Shown here: piece after piece, positions 1-12,500 of the stretch | How positions within the stretch are numbered: the stretch's first letter is position 1 | How the letters are laid out: each line of letters opens with the position of its first letter | Assembly: GCA_036346225.1 (NCBI GenBank) | Contig: JARFIW010001109.1 | Location: forward strand, 2,650,501-2,714,500 | DNA: 64,000 nucleotides | From: Platerodrilus igneus | Lineage: Eukaryota; Arthropoda; Insecta; Coleoptera; Lycidae | Direction: 5' to 3' | Position numbers and translations under genes: made by a program | Notes under the pieces: model-generated | What the model saw: only the letters and a program-made list of their open reading frames with translations | Told to the model about the DNA's origin: nothing | Databases searched by the model: none

Positions 1-400
1 CGCGTTAGTAGTAGTCCGCTACAGTATGATGAAGATATCATGGGCAAACAAAGTTAGGAACAAAGAGGTTCTACAAATGGTAAGTGAAAAAAGAAATATG
101 TGGAAAACAGTAAAAAAATAAGAGAAATAAGAAGATGGATCGCATACTAAGGCATGCAGGAATAGTGCGAAAAAGATTAAAAGCAGATGTGGGAAAAATA
201 GAGGTAGAGGTAAACCTTGGTTAAACTATTACATACAGATAGTCAAAAATGTAGGCTGTGAAAATTTCAGAGGAATGTGTAAGTTAGCTCAGAGTAGGAA
301 ACAATGGACGTACGCGTCTAACCATTTCTACAACTGGGGTGCGTTCATAAAGAATACCCCGGGTAAAGCGTACGTTTGGGGTAAGATGTATTTGTAGTGC
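1..400 (+). mobile_element. 3' remnant of an RTE-like LINE (reverse transcriptase C-terminus)
   Basis: Translation of the plus strand in changing frames gives the tail of a non-LTR retrotransposon polymerase: MMKISWANKVRNKEVLQMV near 30-95, then a GRGKPWLNYYIQIVKNVGCE stretch and LAQSRKQWTYASNHF near 200-335. The same tail, with the order 'K(I/V)SW..(K/R)V.N(E/K)EV', 'GRPR..Y..QI', 'GCE', 'LAQ.RK', is seen in the fuller copies at 23640-24410 (minus) and 13190-13535 (plus). Frameshifts and stops make it a dead, 5'-truncated copy. It continues off the left edge. The clade is inferred from general resemblance to RTE/BovB-type elements and was not tested phylogenetically. Confidence 0.7.
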
Positions 401-3400
401 ATACAATGCCCAATTGATTGACGAACGGTTTGGTAACTCACCAGCGTGTTTACGTATTATTTGTTTATATTCTTGTAACCTTACTTTTTGAATTTAAAGG
501 AATTTTTAAGGCAAAAAGTTGTTCCAGTTGTTTGTTTGTCCTTATGACTTTAGCAGTGAGTAACGTTTTAAAAAAAGTAGAAATTATCAATAGTTAAATG
601 GATACAGACCGTTTTAATGGTTGTGACATCAACACAAAGCTCCGCGTCGTATTCGGGATTGCATTGAAAGTGTGGCGTGGAATTAAAGTAAACAGTGCAT
701 TGCGCATGTCGGATAAAAATTTATACCAGCTTCAGACTGAGTTAAATAAGTCGCTCTCGGAGTGCACTTTCCCAGTAATTTATGAAAGTCTTAAAATACA
801 TAACTAGAGCGTAAAATGTTGTTCATGAACGTTTTAACAACGCCCCGAGTGAGTGTTAATTATGAACGTGCCTCTGAAGATTTAATAATGATGAAGAAAC
901 TCATATAATAGGCGATTTTTCGTGACATACTTGAATTGTTCGAGTATGGTATGGAGAAGTATCCCCCCACTATCTAAAAAATATTTACTTGTGCGGCACC
1001 GCGAAAACGTATTGTAGTTTCCTAACCTCGCTTTGAATAATTACCCGGTAAAAGTCAAGTGTTTAACATACACAAGCATAACCTGGTACAGATCAGGGTA
1101 TGTTCGTTTATCTGATAGAATGGTGCCGTACAATTTCCCCTCCAGTAAATTTTATCGCCAAAACGCAAGTTTAACACATACACACATAATTAAGTATGTT
1201 AGTTTATGTCGCGAAAAATCGCCTAATGTGATTACTTAATTTAATACAACAGTGTTGCAATTAGAGGTTCTTGTTTCTTACGCACACCAACTGTTCGCAT
1301 TTTTAAATTTTCACAAAAGACTTCGTGTACAAAACTATATCTAATTGTGTTCTTTCATGGATCACATTCTCACCCACGCGGCATCATCTTTCTTAAATCA
1401 TTTTATGACACCGGTTAGTCTCTGTTGCAGCACGTTCGGCTATCTTTAGTTGGAGACTAATAGCAATTCGAAAATAAAAATTAATGTTAATTCTATCTGT
1501 CGTTTCGCAAGTAATTTGGTTTATATATTTTTTATGAAGGTTTTATTCTTAGGACTCAAATATTTATTCAATTATAACAAATTTAACACACGGACCACAA
1601 TATCTATAGAAGGTTACTTTCTACTACAACGCGGTTTATTGAATGTTATTATTCGTCGTTTTTACCATGGCTCCTGCGGCTTTCTGTTAGAATTCCGATA
1701 GACATATCAATTGTGTAAAATTACTTAATACATTCGGTACATTTTATATTCTTAATAGGTTGTTTTACCTGGTGAAAAGGAAGTACATGTTAGCGTTACT
1801 CTTTCCAAATTTTTAAAATTATGCTGATCTGGTAAAAACATACAGCCTGAAACTTTCCTTCTGAATTCTGTGTATTCTTAAAACATCATGCCAATATTTG
1901 CTTTATCAAAGTAAAGATTATAGTAGGATTAAGTATTTGAAAGATTGCAGAGCTTCCAGTGCAAGGTTTTGAATTAAATTTAACACTTATAAATTTATAT
2001 CAATCTACTTAAGGGTATATTTTACATGAGAAACATTGAAGTTAATTAAATTATATGTGGTATCATATTTTTAAAAAAGGTGAACTTAAACAGGATTTGT
2101 TGTTTATAAAAATTTTTCACTTGATATAATTATTAAGCTACAAGAATAGTGAATTAGTACACCATTTAAAATGCAGCAGCAGCATCTTAGGAATGATATT
2201 CATTTAAGAGCTTGCCAAAATTTATGTAAGTGCGGAAATCAACTATTAGTTTGTTTGCATTGTTTTTAAAAAATACACGTTTGTTCTTATGTATTGATTA
2301 GTTTTTATAAACACAACTCATATGGTCTTAGACATTTCTTTATGGTTATGACAATACTGCTGCAATTCTGTTACATCTGTAGACCACCTGTAAAAGATCT
2401 GTAGTTTATTATGAGCATTATAGGTCAAAGTGGTATTCTGGGCATATCCTGTATCTTATAGGTTCTGTAATTAGTTACAGATCTTCTTAAACACTTACAG
2501 TAGCAGTTTGGTTATATGTTAACCTTATGTTGAATTAAAGATAACTGACATGTGTGCCTCTCGTCAGTAAAAATGAATAATGTAAAGCAAATATTATTTA
2601 TTGGGGCCCTTTTAGAAGAAGATGAGGATTAGGTAGTTAGTTAGTATTGCTTTTATCTTTACAAGTTGACAATACTTATGAGGTTACACTTTAGGAATCG
2701 CATACGTATTGTAAAAAAAATTTAAAGGACATTATAAACCTTTTTGAAATGCTAAATATGCATTTCAGGCAAATGTTTCGTTTAGATAAAAGAAGTGTCT
2801 TAGATCTGATTACAAGCCTAAACCCCTTCACAGTTCAAACTGAAACAATACCGTTACATCTAAAAGTACACAGGGTTCTTTGCAGGTTTAAATGTATATA
2901 TGAAATTATTTTATAGAATTTGTAATTTCGAAAAATATTACTTTAGGTATTGACATTTGTGGACATTGTTACTGTATTACATATAAATTTATAGTTTGCT
3001 AAAAACCACAAATTTGTATTTGAGTCAAGTAACTTAACCTCAAAATGTAAAAAAATAGTTCGAAAGCAACACCATGAAATAGGTGCAACCTACAGAATAA
3101 TTTTGTACAGAATACAGATACTGAAAATTGTACTGAATACCAGTTTCTGTAGATCTATAAGAAAACAAGTTATAGATATCCTGTAAGCTACAGTTTTACG
3201 ATTTTACAGGCTTACGATCAAATGCACAGAATTGCAGCATACACTTGATAAAAATTGTTGCATGTCATTGGTCATGCTGGCGCAGCTTGTTGCTTTTTGA
3301 ATCTAGTCGATTTGGCAACATTGCAACTGTTTATACTATGTTTATAAATTGGTTATAGATTGGATATGTCTACACTTTCAAACAGTCAGTTTAACTTCAA

Positions 3401-3490
3401 AATCCGTTTTCTGCACTATACAAAATGATCTGATTTTTATTTATTTAATAAAACCAAATAATTGTTCTTTATTGAAATATAATATTCAAG
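401..3490. other. Upstream flank of GCP2, no recognised gene
   Basis: About 3 kb of AT-rich sequence lies between the LINE tail and the GCP2 start codon. Short open frames (598-807, 1033-1239, 1450-1701) have no family resemblance I recognise and look like chance frames. The block 540-1250 is richer in CpG than its surroundings and may be an old repeat or promoter-proximal DNA. The GCP2 promoter and 5' untranslated region should lie just before 3491, but I see no convincing core promoter motif. Confidence 0.4.
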
Positions 3491-3543
3491 ATGACAGAAT
3501 TTAGACTGCACCATTTAGTTAAACAACTTGTGGATGAATTGGG
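3491..3543 (+). CDS. TUBGCP2: GCP2 exon 1
   Basis: The exon begins at the ATG of MTEFRLHHLVKQLVDEL, which matches the very conserved GCP2 N-terminus. It ends before the donor GTATTT at 3544 and leaves two bases of a codon. The following intron is only 43 bp (3544-3586) and would put a stop in frame if kept. Confidence 0.88.
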
Positions 3544-6500
3544 GTATTTAAATAATATTTTATGCTGGTTGTAACCCTTGTTTTAGAATTAAAGATGACA
3601 CAGCCAAGGATTTAGTGGAATATCTCCAAAAAAGAATTTCAACAGAGCCTAATAAGCTTGAGTCAGGATCTCCATTAATTAATATTAATAGCGTACAGCA
3701 GTTGGCACGATCTTCACCCAACCCAGATTTGTTTACAGCCAAGGTTGAAGAATTACAAGCTAAAAAGTAATTTATTTTCTTTGATAATGACTGACTTTTT
3801 TCTCTGTAGTGTTGATTCTTTAGCAGAGTATGTGCAGTTATTAAACTACATTTCTCAAGATTCTACGTTGAAAAGCTTTTTACAAGAATTTGCTCCTGCT
3901 AGCAAATATGTGAGTGATTCTGTATCGTCTCTGTCTATAAGCGGAAGTAAAAGTTTTACCAAAGAAGATGTGCCTCAAGTAGGTATCGACCGTATATACA
4001 ACAAAGTATTAGATTTCCTCAATTTAGATGGATTTTTGTTAGTCAGTGGTTTAATCAAACTTTTCACATCTTAAAATTATTACAGAATTTCCTTTAAAAC
4101 ATGTGTAAATATTTCTTGAATATTTGTACTTGCCTATCTTTGTCTGAATTATTTTTACTTAAATATGGCAATGCATGATTTGGTAAATTAAATTATAGCT
4201 AATAGCAATAAACAGTTGTTGCTGGCAATTAATCACTACATGTTTTAAAATTTTGAGTATGAAAATAAACGTAAGGGTCAGCTTTCAACAGTGCAATTAC
4301 GTATCAAGTTCCAATTATAACTGCTGTCACTTAATTAAAATTATCAATATAAACAAGATTTATTAACATAATGGATTATATATTAAAAATACTAAATACA
4401 ATCAATACGATAATCCAGAAATTAGTACTAAAACTCCGAAATAAATACATTTCTCTTTGTATGCAGGTAAATTATGTCGCAGATCCTCAAGAGGTAAACT
4501 ATTATTTTTTTGTGATTGTCTTACTACACAGCTATATGCCTGTTCCTGTCATATAGTCATAACCAATATCGTTCAACTCAGACGTGGTAGTAATGTATTT
4601 CTTATGGCCAGTAGAGAGAAGTATAACGACTTTAATATCAAATGTTCAACTTATGCATTGTCCAAATTTTGACATAGCTGCTTTAAGAAGTTTATATCTA
4701 CAAGTTGAGAGGGATTTGGTAAGAACAGATTAAGTTCTGTTGAGCATCTTATTATATCACTTGTGTTGCCGATATCTGTAGGAAGCGAATTTTATTATTC
4801 TAGAACACTTTAGTTGTTTCGATATTTATATCCATAATATATAGCTTGTTTCTAATAAAAAGTAACATCATATCATCAGGTGTTTCATCAGGCTTATTCG
4901 GAATACCATTAAACAATAGACCCTTTATACAACTATAATTATCCAAGTTATATGTTTGATTTTCAAGATCAATTATACGTGCATTCAGTTCTGTTAACAT
5001 GGTCAGAGTTGATTGTTTAAAGAAAGCAAAACTTTTATTTAACTGCATAGTAGAATGTGGATCTATAACATTAGAACCAGTTACAAGAGATTGCAATTGT
5101 AATTCAAAATCTGTCATTTTTGATTTAAATACATCGGCTAAGCAAGGTATTTTGTTTTGGTTCATGTTTTTAATATTAACGATTAAGCTATCTTGATCTA
5201 ATAATGTTGTAATATACAAAGGCTTAATATTATTATCGTATTAGTTACAGCACTTATAAATGTATATCCATAAATACCTTAACAAGTACACTAAATTAAT
5301 ACAGCTAGGAACAACATGTGACTTCAATAGGCAATTACCAACATGTAACCTTTTTTATTACTTCTTTCTACTTTAAACTAATTTTAAAAGAACAAGGCGT
5401 GTATGACTTTTGTATTTTTGACATGCATTGATTATTAATTGTTCAATAATATATTATGAATATTTAGTTATTGGTGCCTGGTTTATTCTTTGTCAACTTA
5501 TGCAGTTACAATTTAACCTCTGTAATGTTGTACTTTAATATTTCGGTTTGCTACAGCGGTGGCGCATGGATGGTTTCTGCAGGTTTGGATGACTCTCCTA
5601 AAATGTCTTCAAACTTTTTCATTTTGTACAATGGTGGATAGCTAATATATCTGAGGAGATACCAGTTCCTCTAACCTAAACAACTAACTACTGTCAAAAT
5701 TATTAGCATAGATATATACCTTGAAACCAATATCAGTTCATGAATAGTTATTAACTCCAAATCAATCGGTTAACATTATTACACTTCTTGACATATATTA
5801 GAACAAAACTTTTATATAATTTCTGGAATACAAAATCGTAAGCAACCTACCATATAAATAAAAATGGGCTCCACCTTACTCTCTATTTATTTGTTACCCG
5901 GGTTTCCAGTTTATACAAAATTATTAAACCTATGTCCTTACAAATTAGCAACTTCATTATCCGAGCTATTTCTCAATATGAACATAGCTCCCAACTTTAA
6001 ACAGAAATTCAATCATCACGTACCGAATCTATATTAACTTTCAGTCTCTTCATATAAAATTATTCTCCTTAGATATACAAGTTTCTGTGTGTTTGTTCAC
6101 CTGCTGGCTAGCTGCAACAAGCAATTTTTTTGTCTCAATATCCTGAATAGTTTTTTTATACAGAACTTGTAGTTTCTCTTACGTTTCATACGAGGTTAAA
6201 TTTTCCCCAATTTATATAACGCAGTCAAATATACCTCCTCTAATCATCCGGGATACTTAATACATTTGCTATGCAATCCTAGTCTTGAATTCTTAGTTCC
6301 ATACTTGAAATTCTAGTAACTCGAATCTATTTTATTTTGCTGCACCTGAACTATCATGTGTCTTTGACTCATATCATCTACATCTAGTCTTTACTTGTTC
6401 AATGTGTGAAACTTTCTTATTGAGCACTTCTTCAGTACTTCTTAAATACGTACCCCTTTCTGGTTGGCTTCTTATATTTATATTTTTGGTCATGTGACGT

Positions 6501-9500
6501 GTTCCACCAATCAGACTACTAGTAGCTTTTGTTAATATACACATGCCACGGGCTTAAAACAATTAAATCAGTTTGTGTTATTGCCATCATCGACGTAGTA
6601 GTATTTTAAATTTAAATTATTTTAGAAGATTGTGTGTTGCTAAGATTACAAATATTCCCTAAATTTTGTAGTATTACTGCACTTCCGGTTTGGAATTATC
6701 TAGAACCATCCTCTGCTGTCGTAGCAGCTTAAAGACTCGTTTAGTGGTTATCACAGGTCATTTTTGACTAGGAGACCAGTTTGGAAGCACGTGCCTATTG
6801 TGGCTTTGGCCATGATGCACGGTTTAATTTGGTCTTGGTTTTTGAAAAATGCATGGAAACATGTAATGGTAGAAGTGATTAGGACTCTTCAACCCTAATT
6901 ATTATTATTATTTAAGTGGTTTTGTAATGATTACAATGGTAAGTAATCCTTCATTTGTATTTTGAAAGTTACATTTTTTGTTATCCTCACCTCAACTTTC
7001 ACAACTTATACAAATTATGAAACTCACAACTTGTACGCCTTATATAGTTTGATATTTTATGCACAAATTATGATGCTTGCAGTATTACAACTTATATAAC
7101 TAATAATTTATGCATTTGACAAATTATGGTGCTCACAGTTTAACAAACCAGTTTATGTATGAAGTTACGTTTGATAAATTCAGTTCGTTTGATTTAATGC
7201 AGTATTTGTAAATAATATTTATCATCTCATAATTTACGCTTTCATTACTCTTAGGATGATTTCAATCTAGCATACCTAGATGTCCATCATTTTTTGCAGA
7301 TACTTGTGTTGAAAACATGTGTTGCAGTGTTTTCTGCAGCTGTTGTTTAGTAATGCTGGTTCAAGGATTTCTACTCAACCTTCTAACGACTTTTAGTAAT
7401 GCCACTTACCTCTATATAACTTAAATAAACATATAGATGAGTATATAAATTAAACTTTTAATTCTTACTTATTGTTTTTATACTGCACGACTTTGCAAAT
7501 AATTTTGTTGAGGTTAGGGGTATGTTATTTTCTGCATGCATCTTGTGACACTTAAATCTTATGAAAATTCTTTGAGCTATATGCATTTGAATTATATTAT
7601 TTTAATTTATTTAAGAGCAGTTTGCCTGTTAGCTTACAGTACTTTTGATTTCAAAGTTTAATTTTTGTAAGTTTCTCGAAGAAATTAAAAATTTCTTTCT
7701 GGCTAAGTTACTATTTTTAACTTTTGAACATTTAATCTTATGAACATATTAAATTTCTTTTTGGTTAAGCTACTATTATTAACTTGAGAGTGAACATTTA
7801 TTCTAACGACGAACATATTAAATTTTTACTACACATGTGAATTAAAAAATCTTAATTTAATTTGTTCTGGCAAAATTTTTTAACACTTTAGTACATTGTT
7901 AGTGTAGCTCAATGCCACCAATATATTCTTGAGCTTTTAATTTTTTGTGCGAAGCTACTTTTGCGCGAAAAGCTTAACTGTAAATATTTGAAATTATAAT
8001 TATTATTTAGAACAAAGTAAACAAGTAAATACCATTTTCGAAATTATATAAAGTATTTATGAAAACTAATCTGCTTTATTGCTTATATATGAATCAAAGT
8101 AAAGTATGAAACTATATAAGGTGTTTATGTAATGTAGAGGTTTGTATTAGACATCTCAAGTCTAAACCTCAAAATGAACTTAACAAAATATAAAGATATT
8201 TAGCATTTTATTTGTATGAGCTTCTTATCTTCTTTTATTACAGGTGTAGATTTCAGTAACTCGTGTTTGTGTTTAGGTTAATTGTTAGGTTTCTAACCTT
8301 AAATCTACTTAGCTACTCATGTTAAGTATCTATTGGTGAGTACAGTTGTCATCTGCTTTTCATAAACATGTATTAATTCTTGAGTTACTTGTGCATGTAA
8401 TTTTTTTATTTTTTATTTGTTTGATAGTGTCGCCGCCAGCTGTTTTTCATTCGGTCCCATCTGCTTATTTTTTTACCAGGCGAAATGACATTCACTTACT
8501 CTCAGATTGTCCATATGCACGCCCGGAGGCTTGATCTTCAGCTAGCTTATTCTCTTAGAATTTTCAATTTCTCTTAACTACCATTTCCAATTATCTCTTA
8601 CCGTGGGCTACTCTTTTCATCGGAATTACTCAACTTTGATTAGGTGTACCCTCCCTTAGGGTGGTATTTTTAATACTTATCATGAGCAGATAAGTAGATT
8701 TAAGGTTAGCAACCAAAAGATTAACCTATACACTTAAACACAACTACTACAATCTGCATGTGTAATAAAAGGAAGTAATTTACATAAATAAGAGGCTTGT
8801 ATATATCAGAACACTAAAGGTGTCTATATTTTGTTAAATTCATTTTGAGGTTTCGACTTAGCGATGTTTAGTAAGAACTTCTACATTGTGTGCGCCTTGT
8901 ATAGTTCCATATTTTAGTTAAATGATTCAAATATACCCTTGTTAGGCAATAAAACAGATTAGTTTTCATAAATACTTCGTATAATTTCAAAAATAGAATT
9001 ATTTTGTTGACTTTGTTCTAAATAATAATTATAATTTCAAATATTTACAGCTAAGCATTTCGTGCAGAAGTGGCTTTGCACAAAAGAATTAATAGTTCAA
9101 GAATATACCTGTGACATTGCACTAAGCTAGAAATGTACCAGTGTTAAAGATTTTAACAGAACAAGTTAAATGAGATGCTTTTAATTCACATGTGTAGCAG
9201 AAATATAATATGTTCGTAAGATTAAATGTTCACTCTAAAGTTAAAAATAGTAACTTAACCAAAAAGAAATTTTAAGATTTTTTTGAGAAATTAGATAATG
9301 ATTAATTACTATCAAAAATTGAATTTTGACACAACAGTACTGTAGGCTAACAGGCTAATTGTTCTTAAATAAGCTGAGATAATATAATTCAAACACATAT
9401 AGTTTAAACAATTTTCATAAGATTTAAGTGTCACAAGATGCATGCAGATAATTAACATTCTCCTAACCTCAAAAAACTTATTTACGAAGTCGTGCAGTAT

Positions 9501-12500
9501 AAAAGTTTAACAAGATCTATTTTGGTTTATTAGTAATGAGTTGTTACTGATCAATAAGTAAGAATTAAAGGTTTAATTTAGATACTCATCTATACATTTA
9601 TTCAAGTTGTCTAGAAGTAAGCGACATTACTAAAGGTCACCAGGAGGTTTTGTACAAATCCTTAAACCAACATTGCAAAACAACAGCTGCGGAAAACACA
9701 CTGGAACACATGTGTTCAACACAAGTATCTACAACAATGGCGGACCTCAAGATATGCTGGATTGAAATGCTCCTTCTAAAAGTAATTATAGCGTGAATTG
9801 TGAGACGATGAATATTATTTACAAATACTGCGTTAAATTGAATGGACTGAATTTATTAAACATAATTTCATAAATAAACTGTTTGTTAAATTGCGAGCAT
9901 CTTAAGTTGTCAAATCCATAAATTTCTTGAATTAATAATTTGTTGTAAACCTGCAAGCATCATAGTTTGTGCATAAAGCATTGAACTTTATAAGTTGTAC
10001 AGGTTGTGAGCTTCATAATTGGTATAAGTTGTAAAAATTGGGCTACAAATAACAGAAAATGTAACTTTCGAAACACAAATGTAGGATTACTTACCATTGT
10101 AATCATTTCAGAACCAACTAAATAATAATTAGGGCAGAAGAGCCCTAATCACTTGTACTATTACATATTTCCATGCCATGCTCAAAAGCCAAGACTAGAC
10201 TAAACTGTGCATCGTGGTCAAAACCACACTATATTTGATTTGCCAGTGCTCCACTCGAAGGTACTACATTAGCCAGGAGGCGAGTTTTTTTTCTTACGTG
10301 GAAAATTTTAAATTTTGTTAAACCCTTGCTGTTCCAAACAAGATAGCGATCTTTAATGTGCATGACAACACACACACGGGACATCGATTTTACCTCTCAT
10401 CCGAACAAGGGCATATTTTTCTGAAAATTCTCGCCTAGCATTTTTCAAGCGGGCTGTCGGGATTTGAACCCAAGATCTTGGGCATAGTAGTCATCACACG
10501 CTTACCAACTACGCCGCATAGCCGCCTGGCCGAAATCACAGCTGGCGTGTCTTCCAAACTGGTCTCCAAGTCAAGAATGATCTGTGATAATCACTAAACG
10601 AGTTTATAAGCTGCAAGGACAGCAGATGGTGCAGTCTAATATTGCTAAATACCAATGTATAATATAAAATTGCATTCAAAAATGTACAGCTGTTCCATAT
10701 ACAGAGTAAAACACTTAATATTATTGGCTTAGGAAAATTAAATCTTTACAAATGTTCCATCAAGTGTGGATAATAGAAAGTTTTATAAGTAATATCCCAA
10801 GTCTGTTGTAGAACAGTGAGTTATAAATTGTATGGAATTACAAAGTTTTGCACAAGATACTATTATGCATTAGTAGAATTGTTTCAGAAATGTTACGTTT
10901 ATCTGAATTGTGACAGTCTGAAATAACCTTTGTAACCCCTTCGTGTCGCTTGCTAGAATGCTAGGTGTACCTGTATGTATGGATATGCTGTGATAGATAC
11001 ACATGCCATGATCGGTAAATTATAACATTTTAAAATAATTAATACTGCTACTTTTATTTGTTATAAAAAATATAATAAAACACTTACTTGATATAGAAAA
11101 ATCAAAATAAAAACAGTAAATAGAAATATATGATTTCAAATGTTTGGAGTGTTATTGTTTAAAACGTCGGAATAATCTTCATATTCTGTATCGATATCAC
11201 TACATTCAGATTCCAATGACAGTGCACAAATTTTAAAAATTAAAAATCTAACGATCACACACCCCTAACAGACAGAACCATACTAATTGCTTTTACATAA
11301 AGTCTTCAACTGTTACTAATGTATCGTCTCCCTCCACTTTGGTATTGGGATAAATATATATGTAGGCGTCGCTCTATAACCTTTCCTTTGAATTCTGAAA
11401 TATCCGGATACCACCGCTGTGACTTAGAATTCATGCATAAGCTTGATACATTGTACATATAAATGCAATAGAATGTGCCCTTGTGCATAACCCAGATGTA
11501 GCAGGCACTTGTACATAATGCACTAGGTTTCACAGTATTGAAAGGTTTAACTTGCCTTCATATATTGTGGACATAGTTTTCCATTGTTATTTTTGTATAT
11601 AGCACATTTTATATTTTAGGTAAAAAGTCGTTTAAAACAAATAGCATCTGCCAAACAACATAAAAGCAAAGAAATTGATTGTACAAAGTTATTTGATAAG
11701 AGCCTAATACCAACAGCAAGTTCGACTTCCGTTACATCATGGGTTCAACGGCGACCAAGTATGTCTTGGGATTTCTATTCTTCAGAGCAAATAGTTCTAT
11801 ACAGATCTTCAATGCAAAATATACCATCAGATTCTCAAGAAAACCTCCTTATTGAAGATCTGTTAAATATTTTAATTGGCATGCAAGGTTGCTATATAGA
11901 TGCGCTGGATCTAAAAGATCCCTATGCTCTTCGTGAATTTAGAATAAGTGACTATATTGAACCCTCTATAAAGGAATTGATTAAACAAATTTTACCTCTT
12001 GCATCACACTATTCGGTTATACAAAGGTTTACTGAAGAAAAAATGAGGTTCGAGTTTGGACAAGTAGCCAATGCATTAGCCGAGTGTATGGGCAAACTAA
12101 TTATTGATTACACTGTAAGTATATATTGTATTATTATTTTTGTTGGTTAATTCTATTTTAAATGCACACGTTTTTGCATTGCTTTTATCACTTATCATTC
12201 ATTATGTAGAATTATTAAACATTATCAAATTTACTAGGAAGCCTTTTTAAGAATGTTGTTTGAACTTAGGCTTTGCATTAAAGTTTTAAGTTATTTTTAT
12301 TTTATTAACTAGTATTAAAAATCAACTTGCTTTGTGCAACTATTTTATATTTGTATCACCACAAAATTTCATCGCTAGCTATCCTGGAACAGGTGCCTGC
12401 TGCAGGATATTCTAGTACCTTTAATCTTTCAGAGAGAAACAGTACCATTAAGATCTATGATATTTGTTAAATATCTAGTAAAACCAAGCTTAAGCATGAC

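Noticed and set aside
3560..3742. Minus-strand open frame
   Set aside because: It is the antisense shadow of GCP2 exon 2.
4371..4672. Overlapping open frames considered as a GCP2 exon
   Set aside because: The GCP2 alignment runs without a gap from exon 3 to exon 4 in matching phase, and these frames match no GCP2 region.
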